From: Pseudomonas sp. PIC25 | GTDB lineage: Bacteria; Pseudomonadota; Gammaproteobacteria; Pseudomonadales; Pseudomonadaceae | Assembly: GCF_002286785.1 (NCBI RefSeq) | Contig: NZ_MUJY01000039.1 | Location: 1-64,000 of the forward strand | DNA length: 64,000 nucleotides | Reading direction: 5' to 3' | Part shown: piece by piece, positions 54,668 to 64,000 of the stretch | Layout: the number at the start of each line of letters is the position of its first letter | Numbering within the stretch: the stretch's first letter is position 1 | Position numbers and translations under genes: made by a program | Notes under the pieces: model-generated | Told to the model about the DNA's origin: nothing | What the model saw: the letters and a program-made list of their open reading frames with translations, nothing else | The model's database searches: none

Positions 54668-54970
54668 TCAGTTGCCGCGCTTGCTGTCGATTTTCACCAG
54701 TCGGTTGGCCTCGAAGCGCAGGTAGTGGTACATGCCATTGCGTGGGCCATAGACCCATTCTTCAACCGGGACTTCCTGCCGGTAGCCGTAGTCGTCGAGT
54801 TTTTCGCGATAGCCAAGAAAGGCTGTGCTGGCTGGCTCGCCACATTTGCTGCGGACTTCGCTGGTGGTGTCGTCGAGGCTGATCAGGTTGCTTTCGCAGC
54901 GCAGCGTGGAGGAGGCATGTGCGTTGCCTGCCAACAGGAGCAGGGCGAGAAGACAAAAACGGATGTTCAC
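54668..54970 (-). CDS. DUF2845 secreted protein, copy 1
   Basis: 100 residues; GTG start. Signal peptide ends NAHAS; the mature part has LRCESNLISLDDTTSEVRSKCGEP (two Cys, possible disulfide) and VEEWVYGPRNGMYHYLRFEANRLVKID. Typical DUF2845, periplasmic, function unknown. About 40% like the next gene by eye, so the two are paralogues. Confidence 0.9.
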   Translation of the reverse strand: MNIRFCLLALLLLAGNAHASSTLRCESNLISLDDTTSEVRSKCGEPASTAFLGYREKLDDYGYRQEVPVEEWVYGPRNGMYHYLRFEANRLVKIDSKRGN

Positions 54971-55027
54971 GAAAGCGTCCCTGGCGGTACATGACGGGCG
55001 CCAGCCTACACCGGCGGCGTCGTACTG

Positions 55028-55321
55028 TCAGCGGCTGCGCCGGGTTTCGATGCGGATCAGGCGGTTTCCTTCGAAGGTCAGGATGTACAGCATGCCGTTG
55101 TTCGGGCCATAGGCCCATTCTTCCATCTTGAACTCGCGGCGATCGTATTCGCCCAGGGTATAGCCGACCAAGTCTCGATGTGCCGGCTCGCCACACTTTT
55201 GCTGCACTTCGAAAGCCCGATCGCCGAGGCTGACCAGTTTGCTGCCGCAGCGCATGGTTTCGGCTTGGGCGGGGGCGGCGGCCAGCGCCAGCAGGCAGAG
55301 GAAAAAAGCGCGTTGCATCAT
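55028..55321 (-). CDS. DUF2845 secreted protein, copy 2
   Basis: 97 residues from the ATG at 55321; a GTG at 55330 overlaps the DUF748 stop and is also possible. Signal peptide ends PAQA; mature part TMRCGSKLVSLGDRAFEVQQKCGEP and MEEWAYGPNNGMLYILTFEGNRLIRIE. Follows the DUF748 stop by 1 bp, so it is translationally linked to that gene. Confidence 0.9.
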   Translation of the reverse strand: MMQRAFFLCLLALAAAPAQAETMRCGSKLVSLGDRAFEVQQKCGEPAHRDLVGYTLGEYDRREFKMEEWAYGPNNGMLYILTFEGNRLIRIETRRSR

Positions 55322-55322
55322 G

Positions 55323-58220
55323 TCATTCACTGTCCAGGTGTAGAGGGGTGGAAACCCGTCCGTCAGTTTCCGCTTCGCCAGTGCTCACGTCGAGCAGGTA
55401 GATACGTTCGTCCTCCAACCCACCCTGGTCCACCAGGTATTCCTTGATGCGAGAGGCCCGGGCCTGAGCCAACTGCCGCAACAGCAACTGGCTCTGGCTC
55501 CAGGAGGCGAGAACGCCATCTCGCAACCGGTGCGCACGTTCTTCGCTGTTCAGCTCAGCCCATTCGGCTGGGGGCTGCTGTTTCAGGCGGGCACGGTAGA
55601 TGCCTTCCAGCAACGGGCCTTTCTCATCTTCCGGGACGACCAACTGGTCGGCATCGGCGGGCACCTTGTCGCCGCGGCGCTGGAGGACCTTGTAGTAGGT
55701 GCTGCGGTATTCCCGTTCCAGGCGCTGTTCGGCCAAGTGTGGCCCATCGCTGGTTGTTGCGCTCAAGCCTTCGACTTCCAGGCGCAACGCCGGCCGCTTC
55801 TTCAAGGCGTCCGCCAGGGTATCCAGGGTCTTGCGGGCTTCGTCGTCCAGTGCCGGGCTGCCGGCGGCGAAGCTGACCTGGCTGAGATCCGCGTCGCTGC
55901 CGCCGGCCAGTCCGGCGACGAACTTGAACGGTGCCTGGGCCGCTCGCAGCACCAGATTGCGCAACGTCTGCCAGACGATCGGCATGACACGGAACTGGGG
56001 GTTGTTGAGGTCGCCTTGGACCGGGAGGGCAATGTCGATCTTGCCTTCGGTGTCTTTCAGCAGTGCAACGGCGAGGCGCACCGGCAGGTCCACTGCGTCG
56101 GGGCTGTCGACCCGCTCGCCGAGCTGCAGTTGCTCCAGCACTACGCGGTTCTCGGCGTTCAGTTGGCCCTTCTCGATGCGGTAATGCAGATCCAGGTTGA
56201 GGCGGCCCTTGCGGATGCGGTAGCCGGCGAACTTGCCGGAATAGGGCGTCAAGGTGGTCAGTTCGACCCGCTTGAAGCTGGTCTGGATGTCGAGTTTCTC
56301 CAGCGGATCGAACGGCGTCAGGCTGCCCTGGATGCTCACCGGGGCGTAACGGTCCACCCGGCCCTTCACCTCGACCCTCGCGGGCAGCGACTGGCGGTTG
56401 TCGAGGGTGCCGATGCGGCCGTTGAGTTGCTGGATCGCCGTCGCGAAATTCGGGGTCAGGCTGAAGTCGGCGAAGTTGGCCGAACCGTCGGCAATGACGA
56501 TCTCACCGATGCGAATGCCCAGGGGCTTTGCCGGCGATGGCTGCGTCGCGTTCGTCGGGGCCGGGCTGCCCGGCTGCGGAATCAGCAGCTCCTTGACATT
56601 GGTGCTGAGGTCTTCGTTGATGATGAAGCGCGCATAGGGCTGAGCCAGGTCCACCTTGGCGATGGTGAGCTGGTCCCCGTGACGGTAGTCCAGCCCTTCG
56701 AGGGAAAGTTGGCGCCATTTGAGGAAGTCGCGTTCTTTCACCGTGTCCAGGGTGTGTAGCTGGTGAACTTCGGCTCGTCCGGTGACGCTGAAGGCCAGCG
56801 GTTCGGCGCTTTTCAGATCGACGCTCAGGTCGCTGCCGAACAGGCCGCTGCGCAGTTCCAGGCGAACGAATGGCGCCAGGTAGGCCTGGGCGATACGCAG
56901 ATCGATATCACGGGTGGAAACCTTGAGCTGGGCGCTCACCGGGCTCAATCGGACGTTGCCTTCCGCCTGGAGCTGGCCCTGGCGGCCGAGGCCGGTATCC
57001 AGCCTTAGGGTGAACGGCGATTGCCCGAGGCTATCGAAATCGCGCACATCGACGTTGAGCGGGCCGAGGTCCAGCTTGACCTCATCTGTGGGAACGCGGT
57101 CGGCGAGGTGGGCCCGGTAGTTGCGCAATTGGGCATCGCGCAGCAAGACCTGCCAGGGCTTGCCGGGTTCCTTGGCTGGCGTGCCATTGGCTTCGGTGGG
57201 AACGGTCTTTCCGCGGCGCTCAGCGAGCAGCTTTTGCCAGTCCAGTTGTCCATCGGCTTCGCGGGCGGCCCAGGTTTCCAGGCCCTGGCTGCGGACCTGG
57301 CCGATCACCACTTGCTGCTTCGCCAGATCCACCGAGGTCTGGGCCACATCCAGGCGATCCAGACGCAGCAGCGGGCGGCCGTCCGCCGTCTTGATGGCGA
57401 AGGGTGCCAGGACGAGCTGGAGGTTATCCAACTGCACCTGGGTGGTTTTGGCGAGATTCACCCGGTAGTCCATGCTCAGGCTGAGCCTGCCCTTTTCCAG
57501 CGCGAGGGGAACGGCATCCTCCACGTAGGGCCAGAAACCCTTCATGTCGAGATCGGTCACCTTGAGCGCGCCGTTGGAGGCCAGCGGAACGAGGCTGATC
57601 TGGCCCTTCCAGTCGATCCGCCCACCGCGTGGACCAGTGGCGACCAGGGTCATGTCGGCGTTGTCGTCGGGCAGCGTGCTGAGGTTTTGCAGTTCGAAAT
57701 CCAGTGAGTCGTAGAGGAATTCGATGGGCTCGCTTGGGCGCAGGTCTTGGAAGTGCAGGCGCCCGCGTGCCAGTTGGATGCGGCCGACCCGCAGCGGGAA
57801 GGGTTCGGATGCCGGCTCGTCGGCCTTGGGCTCGGTGCTGGCGGGCAAGATGAACAGTTGTGTCAGGTTCAGGCGGCCGTCCTTGGCGAACAGGACATCG
57901 GCCCGCAGGCTGTCCAGCTCGATATCCGCCAGGTGCAGGGCGCCGCTCCAGAGGCTATCTGCCTGCAGGTTCAGGTACAGGCGCTGGAATGCCAGGGGTT
58001 CGCTGCCGGCTTCGCCGATGCGTAGGCCCCAGAGGGTCAACTCCAGGCTGAATGGATTGAACTCCAGACGCTCCAGCCGGCTGGGTACGCTGGCGTACTG
58101 GGCCAATTGCTGATTGATCAGGTGCAACGCCACCCCGGGCAGGATCAGGAAGCCGATCAGGCTGTACAGCAGGACGGCGATCACCAGTCCGCCGAGGGTA
58201 CGTTTCAATCCTTTGGTCAT
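55323..58220 (-). CDS. DUF748/AsmA-like envelope protein
   Basis: 965 residues from ATG 58220; a GTG at 58265 gives 15 more. One N-terminal helix (LGGLVIAVLLYSLIGFLILPGV), then a very long beta-rich periplasmic part with AsmA-like repeats (LERLEFNPFSLELTLWGLRIGE...). The last 180 residues are helical and OmpA-like in pattern (ARASRIKEYLVDQGGLEDERIYLLDV). AsmA-type proteins bridge the periplasm and move phospholipids to the outer membrane; that role is inferred here. Starts a minus-strand group with two DUF2845 genes. Confidence 0.87.
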   Translation of the reverse strand: MTKGLKRTLGGLVIAVLLYSLIGFLILPGVALHLINQQLAQYASVPSRLERLEFNPFSLELTLWGLRIGEAGSEPLAFQRLYLNLQADSLWSGALHLADIELDSLRADVLFAKDGRLNLTQLFILPASTEPKADEPASEPFPLRVGRIQLARGRLHFQDLRPSEPIEFLYDSLDFELQNLSTLPDDNADMTLVATGPRGGRIDWKGQISLVPLASNGALKVTDLDMKGFWPYVEDAVPLALEKGRLSLSMDYRVNLAKTTQVQLDNLQLVLAPFAIKTADGRPLLRLDRLDVAQTSVDLAKQQVVIGQVRSQGLETWAAREADGQLDWQKLLAERRGKTVPTEANGTPAKEPGKPWQVLLRDAQLRNYRAHLADRVPTDEVKLDLGPLNVDVRDFDSLGQSPFTLRLDTGLGRQGQLQAEGNVRLSPVSAQLKVSTRDIDLRIAQAYLAPFVRLELRSGLFGSDLSVDLKSAEPLAFSVTGRAEVHQLHTLDTVKERDFLKWRQLSLEGLDYRHGDQLTIAKVDLAQPYARFIINEDLSTNVKELLIPQPGSPAPTNATQPSPAKPLGIRIGEIVIADGSANFADFSLTPNFATAIQQLNGRIGTLDNRQSLPARVEVKGRVDRYAPVSIQGSLTPFDPLEKLDIQTSFKRVELTTLTPYSGKFAGYRIRKGRLNLDLHYRIEKGQLNAENRVVLEQLQLGERVDSPDAVDLPVRLAVALLKDTEGKIDIALPVQGDLNNPQFRVMPIVWQTLRNLVLRAAQAPFKFVAGLAGGSDADLSQVSFAAGSPALDDEARKTLDTLADALKKRPALRLEVEGLSATTSDGPHLAEQRLEREYRSTYYKVLQRRGDKVPADADQLVVPEDEKGPLLEGIYRARLKQQPPAEWAELNSEERAHRLRDGVLASWSQSQLLLRQLAQARASRIKEYLVDQGGLEDERIYLLDVSTGEAETDGRVSTPLHLDSE

Positions 58221-58310
58221 AAGCGACGTCAACCATCCGCCGAAAAAGTGCTTGGAGTATGGCACGGACGTCAGGTTCCTTTGTGTGACGACCTCCCTTT
58301 CGCGTCGCGC

Positions 58311-59327
58311 TCAGAAGCGCAGAACCAACGTCTTCAACGGCGGCTTGCCATCTTGCGAGGGGAAGTCGGCGGCGGGCGCCAACACCTCCCATTCCCGAAC
58401 CGTGCGGCCTTGCTTGGCGGCACAGCGCAGCACCTGTTCGCGCCACTCATCCAGCGGGACTTTCGCCAGGTTGTTGCAGCAGACCAGCACGCCGTCGTCG
58501 GCGGTCGCGAGCAGCGCCGGTTTCAGCAGGCTCTGGTAGTCGCGCAGCAGATCGACGGTGCCGAAGGCACTTTTCGCCCAGGCCGGTGGATCGAGGAAGA
58601 CCAGATCGAAGCGGCGTTCATCCAGGCGCGGGTAGCTGGGAAGGCGCTGACCGTGGCGGCGGGAGATCGGCAGCCCGGCCAACTGGCGGATCGCCGGGAA
58701 GTAGTCGGACTGGATGAAGCGCATCGGCGCCAGGTCCGGGTTGAGGGCGGCGTTTTCCCGGCCGACCGCCAGATTGCCCTCGGCGAAGTCCAGGTTCCAG
58801 ACTTCGCGTGCGCCGCCTGCCGCGGCGCAGAGACCGACGCCGCAGGTGTAGGCGAACAGGTTGAGCACCGAGCGGCCTGTGCTGTTCGCCTTGACCCAGC
58901 CGCGTGCGTTGCGCAGGTCGAGAAAGAGCAATGGATCCTGCCCGGCGTGCCGCCCGCGTACCCGGTAATTCAGGCCCCACTCATGGCCGACGAGGTCATC
59001 CAAGGCCTCGGCTTCCGCTTGATGGCTGGTGGCACTGCGGTCGATCCGGGAGTTGCCGCCGGAGCGGTCGTTGTAGACCAGCAGCAGCTTTTCGCCGAGG
59101 AATTCATCGACGATGGCGCTCAGTTCGGGCAGCCGGGCATGATCGACCGGTTGATGGAAACTCTGCACCAGCAACTGCTGGCCGTAGCGGTCGAGGGTGA
59201 GGCCGGGCTCGCCCTCCTGGCTGCCGTGGAACAGGCGGTAGCAGTCGGTGCCTTGGGCGTGCAGGTCGGTCAGCAGGTCGCGGCGGGCGGCGAGGGCGGC
59301 GCGAAGCGCCTGATTCAAGGAGGGCAT
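58311..59327 (-). CDS. SAM-dependent RNA methyltransferase (RlmI-like core)
   Basis: 338 residues. Motifs TLDRYGQQLLVQSFHQPVDH, VLNLFAYTCGVGLCAAAGGA (SAM-binding) and FDLVFLDPPAWAKSAFGTVDL (NPPY-like loop) as in the RlmI/RlmK family, which methylates cytosine or guanine in 23S rRNA. The N-terminal PUA domain of E. coli RlmI is not evident, so the substrate may differ. Tandem with Sel1 and hemL genes on the minus strand. Confidence 0.85.
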   Translation of the reverse strand: MPSLNQALRAALAARRDLLTDLHAQGTDCYRLFHGSQEGEPGLTLDRYGQQLLVQSFHQPVDHARLPELSAIVDEFLGEKLLLVYNDRSGGNSRIDRSATSHQAEAEALDDLVGHEWGLNYRVRGRHAGQDPLLFLDLRNARGWVKANSTGRSVLNLFAYTCGVGLCAAAGGAREVWNLDFAEGNLAVGRENAALNPDLAPMRFIQSDYFPAIRQLAGLPISRRHGQRLPSYPRLDERRFDLVFLDPPAWAKSAFGTVDLLRDYQSLLKPALLATADDGVLVCCNNLAKVPLDEWREQVLRCAAKQGRTVREWEVLAPAADFPSQDGKPPLKTLVLRF

Positions 59328-59426
59328 GCGCTTCGCCTCGGAAAAAGGGGCGTGCAGTCTAACAGGGGAACGGCGCCCATACAGGCCGCCTGCCGTGACG
59401 GAGGATCACCGCAGTGCCACTTGCGC

Positions 59427-59975
59427 TCAGGGCAGCGGGGCGAAAGGCGAGCCGCCGTCGACGGTCTGCAGTTCGATCAGGTAGTTGCGGAAAATCTGGC
59501 CAAGTACCTGGCTGGCGATATCCAGTTCATTCCGGCGCATCTGCGCGGCTACCCGGTCGGCCACGTCCATGGCTTCATCGGAGCCGTTCACCGCAGCCAT
59601 CTTCAGCACGATGTACGCCTGTACATTGTTGGCCGGCACGCCTTCGCCGCGGAAGAACATGCTGCCGAGACGCAACTGTGCGTCGGCATGCCCCTTAAGA
59701 GAGGCCTGTTCGAACCAGTTCAGAGCCTGGTCGAGGTCCCGTGGCGTCTGCTTGCCTTCGTAGAAAAACAGGCCGAGCTCGTACTGCGCCTGGCTATCGC
59801 CGCTCCTGGCCAGGTCCTGGCAGGCGGCGAGGGCTTCCGGCAGGTCTTCGGGCAGCGTGTTCAGGGCGCAGCGACCGCTTGCCGGGATCAGCAGGGAGTT
59901 GCCGCCCGCCGATGCGAGCGGTGACAAAAGAAGCAACAGGCAGCCCAGTGTCAGGGTGCGGCCGGTGCGGTTCAT
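59427..59975 (-). CDS. Sel1-repeat secreted protein
   Basis: 182 residues. Signal peptide (MNRTGRTLTLGCLLLLLSPLASA) and two or three Sel1-type TPR-like repeats (SGDSQAQYELGLFFYEGKQTPRDLDQALNWFEQ; GHADAQLRLGSMFFRGEGV). Sel1 repeats bind partner proteins. Periplasmic; partner unknown. A Sel1 gene is present just before hemL in related genomes, as I recall. Confidence 0.87.
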   Translation of the reverse strand: MNRTGRTLTLGCLLLLLSPLASAGGNSLLIPASGRCALNTLPEDLPEALAACQDLARSGDSQAQYELGLFFYEGKQTPRDLDQALNWFEQASLKGHADAQLRLGSMFFRGEGVPANNVQAYIVLKMAAVNGSDEAMDVADRVAAQMRRNELDIASQVLGQIFRNYLIELQTVDGGSPFAPLP

Positions 59976-60066
59976 GGAGATCGAAGCGCCTCAGGGTCAG
60001 GGCGGGCGATGGGCCCGGCCGGCGAAACGCGCCAGCCGTCACATTATGAAATAAGGCGATGCTTCC

Positions 60067-60717
60067 TTACAAAGCCTTTACCGGCCTTTTTGCCGCCTCG
60101 GCACCGGGAAGCGACGACAGCAACCAGGCCAGCAGCGGATAGGCGAGCGCAAGCAGCAGGTGGAACAGGTCGACGCGGCGCAACGGGCCGAGGAAGCCTG
60201 ATGTGCCGACTGCCAGCCCGGCCAGGAGGAACAGGCCGCTGACCAGGGCTCCGGCGAGGGCCGGGGCACGGCGCGGCCACTGGATCGCGCCGGCATAGAG
60301 GATCAACAGCAGGCTGGCCAGATCGAGCAGGAGACGATAGTCCTCCAGCAGATTCATTCGCCGCGCCAGTTCGAAGAACACGCACAGGCCGAGAACCAGC
60401 CGACCCCAGGCCGGACGGCTCCATGCCCAGCCACGGCCGAGGCTCAGCGCGGCGGCCCCCAGCAGCGGCAGGCCGAGGAAGGCGCTGGCCTGGCTGAGCA
60501 GGACGTGCGCTTCGCGCCATTCCGCAGTCAGTCCATAACGGACCGCTCCGCTGAGAGCCGCCGCCGCGGGCAGCAGAAGACCGAGCAGGGCACAGAACAG
60601 CGCCGGCTGGTTGGTCTCGGCGAAGCGCGAGCGGGCCTTGCCGAGCCAGACTGCCGCGCCCAGGCAGGCTAGGGCGAGCAAGGCATCGGACAAGGCCGTG
60701 CTGTATTGCATGGGCAT
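60067..60717 (-). CDS. Multi-helix membrane protein of unknown function
   Basis: 216 residues with about six to seven hydrophobic helices (ALLALACLGAAVWLG, ALFCALLGLLLPAAAALSGAV, LVLGLCVFFELA, LLLDLASLLLILYAGAI, LAGALVSGLFLLAGLAV, LLLALAYPLLAWLLSSL). No motif known to me. Its start codon is 4 bp after the hemL stop, so it belongs to the hemL unit. Confidence 0.8.
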   Translation of the reverse strand: MPMQYSTALSDALLALACLGAAVWLGKARSRFAETNQPALFCALLGLLLPAAAALSGAVRYGLTAEWREAHVLLSQASAFLGLPLLGAAALSLGRGWAWSRPAWGRLVLGLCVFFELARRMNLLEDYRLLLDLASLLLILYAGAIQWPRRAPALAGALVSGLFLLAGLAVGTSGFLGPLRRVDLFHLLLALAYPLLAWLLSSLPGAEAAKRPVKAL

Positions 60718-60721
60718 GCCG

Positions 60722-62032
60722 TCAGCGAATGGCGCTGGCCGGCGGTGCTTTCTTCAGTTCGGCGAAGGCACGTTCGGCTGCATCCAGGGTGATCTTCAAC
60801 TCGGTGTCGCCGTGGGTGATCGAGGTGAAGCCGGCCTCGAAGGCGCTTGGCGCCAGGTACACGCCACCTTCCAGCATCAGATGGAAGAAACGCTTGAAGC
60901 GCTCCACGTCGCTGCCCATCACGTCGGCGAAGGTGATGATGTCGTCCGCGCCGCTGAAATACAGACCGAACATGCCGCCGGCCTGGGTGGTAACGAAGGG
61001 GATGCCGGCCGCATCGGCGCGGTCCTGCAGGCCTTGGAGCATGCGGCTGGTGTAGGCGGTCAGCTCGGCATGGAAGCCGGGACGGCTGATCAGGCGCAGG
61101 GTGGCCAGGCCGGCGGCCATGGCCAGCGGGTTGCCCGACAGGGTTCCGGCCTGGTAGACCGGGCCGAGGGGGGCGATGAACGACATGATCTCGCGCTTGC
61201 CGCCGAAGCAGCCCACCGGCATCCCGCCGCCGATGATTTTGCCGAAGGTGCTGAGGTCCGGAGTGACGCCATAGTGGGCCTGGGCACCGCCGAGGGCGAC
61301 GCGGAAGCCGGTCATCACTTCGTCGAAGATCAGCACCACGCCGTGCTGGTCGCACAAGCTGCGCAGCCCTTCGAGGAATCCGGCGGCCGGCGGGACGCAG
61401 TTCATGTTGCCCGCCACCGGCTCGACGATGATGCACGCGACTTCACCGCCGACCTTGGCCAGAGTCTCGGCAACCGCGTCCAGGTCGTTGAACGGCAGGG
61501 TCAGGGTATGCTGGGCGAAGGCGGCCGGCACGCCGGGGGAGCTGGGCACGCCCAGGGTCAGAGCGCCGGAGCCGGCCTTCACCAGTAGGCTGTCGGAGTG
61601 ACCGTGGTAGCAGCCTTCGAATTTGATGATGCTGTCGCGACCGGTATAGCCACGGGCCAGGCGGATGGCGCTCATGGTGGCTTCGGTGCCGGAACTGACC
61701 ATGCGCACCATCGCCATCGACGGCACCAGCGAGCAGACCAGCTCGGCCATTTCGGTCTCCAGCGCGGTGGGCGCCCCGTAGGACAGGCCGTGCTCGAGCT
61801 GGCGGCGTACCGCGTCGAGTACCTCGGGATGGCTGTGGCCGAGGATCATCGGGCCCCAGGAACCGACGTAGTCGACGTAGCGCTTGTCATCCTCGTCGGT
61901 GACGTAGGCGCCGGCGGCATGCTTGAAGAACAGCGGTGTACCGCCCACGCTCTTGAACGCGCGAACCGGCGAGTTGACGCCGCCGGGGATGTGCTTCTGG
62001 GCATCGGCGAAAAGGATTTCGGAACGGGACAT
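60722..62032 (-). CDS. hemL: Glutamate-1-semialdehyde 2,1-aminomutase
   Basis: 436 residues. PLP-dependent class III aminotransferase fold; the PLP Lys is Lys265 in [12 protein letters not shown], and [18 protein letters not shown] is the usual substrate loop. It converts glutamate semialdehyde to 5-aminolevulinate, the first committed haem step in the C5 pathway. Next to thiE, as in P. aeruginosa. Confidence 0.97.
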   Translation of the reverse strand: MSRSEILFADAQKHIPGGVNSPVRAFKSVGGTPLFFKHAAGAYVTDEDDKRYVDYVGSWGPMILGHSHPEVLDAVRRQLEHGLSYGAPTALETEMAELVCSLVPSMAMVRMVSSGTEATMSAIRLARGYTGRDSIIKFEGCYHGHSDSLLVKAGSGALTLGVPSSPGVPAAFAQHTLTLPFNDLDAVAETLAKVGGEVACIIVEPVAGNMNCVPPAAGFLEGLRSLCDQHGVVLIFDEVMTGFRVALGGAQAHYGVTPDLSTFGKIIGGGMPVGCFGGKREIMSFIAPLGPVYQAGTLSGNPLAMAAGLATLRLISRPGFHAELTAYTSRMLQGLQDRADAAGIPFVTTQAGGMFGLYFSGADDIITFADVMGSDVERFKRFFHLMLEGGVYLAPSAFEAGFTSITHGDTELKITLDAAERAFAELKKAPPASAIR

Positions 62033-62089
62033 GCGGGCCTCTCGAAAGAAGGGGTGAAGGCGTGTGGCGCGGCTCCACCGTGGCAGGAA

Positions 62090-62719
62090 TCAGGGGGTCT
62101 GGAAGAGTTCGCTGAAGGCGCGGGCGCGCTTGGCCACCTCGGTAGCGGAGGGAGCGGAAAACAGCGCGTGAATCACCGCGATCAGGCTGGCGCCGCGGGC
62201 GATCAACTCGGGCGCGTTCTCCAGGGTCACGCCGCCGATGGCGACGATGGGCTGGCTGAAGCGTGCGTGGGCCTGCTCCAGCAGGTCGAGTGTCGCAGCA
62301 GGCGCACCCGGCTTGGTGTTGGACTGGAAAAAACGGCCGAAAGCGATGTAGCTGGCGCCTTCCCGGGCTGCCTGTTCCGCCAGCTCCAATTGCGCGTGGC
62401 AGGTGGCGCCGACGATCGCTTGGCGGCCGAGCAGTGCGCGGGCGGCGGACAGCGATCCGTCGGTCTGGCCGAGGTGCACGCCGACGCCGAGGCGGGCCGC
62501 CAGTTCGGCATCGTCGTTGATGATCAGTGAGGCACCATAACGCTCGCAGAGGCCGCGCAGTGCTTCGGCTTCGCGCAGGCGACGGGCGTCATCATCGGAT
62601 TTGTCGCGGTATTGCAGCAGACGCGCGCCGCCCTCCAGCGCCGCTTCCACGTAGGGCAGCAGCTTGCCGTCGGTCAGCAACTGGCTATCGGTGATGGCGT
62701 AGAGACCGCGCAATTTCAT
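62090..62719 (-). CDS. thiE: Thiamine-phosphate synthase
   Basis: 209 residues. TIM-barrel with [15 protein letters not shown] and [19 protein letters not shown], and the end [25 protein letters not shown]. Joins the pyrimidine and thiazole parts of thiamine. Its start overlaps the thiD stop by 4 bases. Confidence 0.96.
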   Translation of the reverse strand: MKLRGLYAITDSQLLTDGKLLPYVEAALEGGARLLQYRDKSDDDARRLREAEALRGLCERYGASLIINDDAELAARLGVGVHLGQTDGSLSAARALLGRQAIVGATCHAQLELAEQAAREGASYIAFGRFFQSNTKPGAPAATLDLLEQAHARFSQPIVAIGGVTLENAPELIARGASLIAVIHALFSAPSATEVAKRARAFSELFQTP

Positions 62720-63513
62720 GAGCAGAAATCCAGGGGCAGGCGACGGGGCACGTATTGACCGTGACCCGGCGCTTCGGCGTCGCGCAGGCAGCGCCAGGTG
62801 TAGTCGAGGGCCGAGCGTACCGCGCTGACCAGCTCCTCACCCAGGGCCAGGCGGCCGGACAGGGCACTGGCCAGGGTGCAGCCGGAGCCGTGGTAGCTGC
62901 CGGGCAGGCGCTGACAAGTGAAGGTTTCGCGCAGGCCATCGCGCCCGTACAGGCGGTTGTGAACTTCCTGTTCGTCGCCATGGCCACCGGTGATCAGCAG
63001 GTACTCGGCGAATGGCAGCAGCTTTTCCGCGCACTGGTCTGCCGTACCCTCCGGGAGTTCGGCGAGAATGCGGGCTTCCGGCAGGTTCGGCGTGGCGATC
63101 CGGGCGATGGGCAGCAGCCGTTCGCGCATGGCGTAGCCGACGTCATCCTTGCCCAGTGCGCCGCCGCCGCCGGCACGCAGTACCGGGTCGCAGACCAGCG
63201 GTACGCCGGCCAGGGCCTGCATGATCTCCACCACGGTATCGACCATTTCCACCGAGCCGAGCATGCCCAGCTTGACCGCGGCGACCGGCAGGTCGGCGAT
63301 CACGGCGCGGGCCTGGGCCAGTACCCAGTCGCGGTCGAGGACGCGGAAGTCGGAAACGTTGACGGTGTCCTGCACGGTCAGCGCGGTGACCGCCGGGGCG
63401 GCGTGGCAGCCTTGCGCGAGCAGGGCTTCGATGTCCGCCTGCAGACCGGCGCCACCACTGGGGTCGTGGCCGGAGAGGCAGAGGACGACGGGACGGGAGG
63501 GCGAGGTAGTCAT
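62716..63513 (-). CDS. thiD: Hydroxymethylpyrimidine/phosphomethylpyrimidine kinase
   Basis: 265 residues from ATG 63513; a GTG at 63531 would add six. Ribokinase fold with [29 protein letters not shown] and [17 protein letters not shown]. Phosphorylates the thiamine pyrimidine twice. Translationally coupled to thiE. Confidence 0.95.
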   Translation of the reverse strand: MTTSPSRPVVLCLSGHDPSGGAGLQADIEALLAQGCHAAPAVTALTVQDTVNVSDFRVLDRDWVLAQARAVIADLPVAAVKLGMLGSVEMVDTVVEIMQALAGVPLVCDPVLRAGGGGALGKDDVGYAMRERLLPIARIATPNLPEARILAELPEGTADQCAEKLLPFAEYLLITGGHGDEQEVHNRLYGRDGLRETFTCQRLPGSYHGSGCTLASALSGRLALGEELVSAVRSALDYTWRCLRDAEAPGHGQYVPRRLPLDFCS

Positions 63514-63758
63514 GGGGGGCGAGCTTACCACTAAACAGCCGATGCGGGACCGTGGCGGATGGGCGCGGCACCCTCATGCGGTGAGCGAAAGCGCAGATGA
63601 AAGTCGAAGTAGCGCTCGCTTCCGTTGTGTCACCGATCCCAGCTGTTTTGCCGCTGTGCTAGAGTGAGCGGCATTCGTACAACCAGGCTCTGCGTGGCTC
63701 GTCAGCAGGAGGGAGTGGGGCTCTCCGACGAGGCGCGACAGTCCTCCTGTGGGGCTCC
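63514..63758. other. Divergent intergenic region thiD-ladS
   Basis: 245 bp between divergent genes. I see no tRNA, repeat or clear regulatory box; promoters for both directions should lie here. Confidence 0.4.
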
Positions 63759-64000
63759 ATGCGGCATTTCCTTTTCCTTCTATTCGGCCTGCTGCCACTG
63801 CTGGCCGGCGCCGTCGAATTCGATGAAAACACCCGTAGCCTGCCGTTGGGGCAGGTCATGGAAGTATTCGAGGACGTGCGCGGCGGTGCCGACATCGACG
63901 AGATCGCGTCGCCGGCGCTGGAATCCAGTTTCCGTCGCCATGACCAGCCGGTGCTCAATGCCGGCTATTCACGTTCGGTCTTCTGGCTGCGCATCGATCT
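63759..64000 (+). CDS. ladS: LadS sensor kinase, N-terminal part (continues beyond window)
   Basis: 80 visible residues. Signal peptide MRHFLFLLFGLLPLLAGAVE, then a 7TMR-DISMED2-like start (ENTRSLPLGQVMEVFEDVRGG...SRSVFWLRIDL). LadS works against RetS in the Gac/Rsm switch that chooses biofilm growth; the position next to thiD and hemL is the same as in P. aeruginosa. The naming rests on context and this short segment. Confidence 0.75.
   Translation, partial: MRHFLFLLFGLLPLLAGAVEFDENTRSLPLGQVMEVFEDVRGGADIDEIASPALESSFRRHDQPVLNAGYSRSVFWLRID

Overview
The window is a GC-rich gammaproteobacterial chromosome segment that reads as Pseudomonas sensu lato. The order smpB, ratA, rnfH, bamE, fur, recN, grpE, dnaK, dnaJ, dapB, carA, carB, greA, yhbY, rlmE, ftsH, folP, glmM, tpiA, secG, tRNA-Leu, tRNA-fMet, rimP, nusA, infB, rbfA, truB, rpsO, pnp is the arrangement I recall from P. 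aeruginosa. The hemL-thiE-thiD-ladS end also has P. aeruginosa-like order. No database was consulted. Names come from recognised motifs, lengths and gene order. Exact species is not assignable by eye.

Layout: (1) 1-4585 is the 3' end of a very large VCBS-type surface/secreted protein gene followed by a HlyD-like adaptor with an N-terminal GAF-like region and a membrane M50 metalloprotease fused to an adaptor-like C-terminus. (2) 4586-6042 is an accessory scar next to ssrA: a decayed tyrosine-recombinase 3' end, an orphan NYN nuclease gene and tmRNA on the minus strand. (3) 6205-10128 holds a hybrid sensor kinase and three tandem small secreted proteins that look like paralogues. (4) 10316-18979 is a complete lactate-use locus (lldP, lutA, lutB, lutC, Fe-S D-lactate dehydrogenase, divergent lldR) with a perfect palindromic operator. 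(5) 19056-50680 is the conserved housekeeping block: trans-translation, iron regulation, SOS and heat-shock genes, carbamoyl phosphate synthesis, transcription-elongation factors, FtsH, cell-wall precursor genes and the rimP-nusA-infB-rbfA-truB-rpsO-pnp translation/RNA cluster. (6) 50832-59975 holds envelope or stress genes of mostly unknown function (Zn-motif/TM/TPR-like protein, BON, CsbD, rhomboid, two DUF2845 proteins, DUF748, RlmI-like methyltransferase, Sel1 protein). (7) 60067-64000 holds hemL, thiE, thiD and the start of ladS.

How the parts work together: ssrA and smpB, about 13 kb apart, supply the two core parts of trans-translation. recN (SOS) and grpE-dnaK-dnaJ (heat shock) diverge from one short region with a LexA box and a sigma-32 promoter side by side. 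carA and carB make carbamoyl phosphate behind a terminator-like leader. The nusA cluster starts behind a run of terminator-like hairpins that follow tRNA-fMet. The lactate operon is translationally coupled (four ATGA/GTGA-type overlaps or near overlaps) and is probably silenced by LldR without lactate.

The least described material is the adhesin/GAF-HlyD/M50 operon at the left edge, the ssrA-side scar with an NYN protein, the unusual tmRNA tag ending, the three small secreted paralogues, and the zinc-motif membrane protein after pnp.
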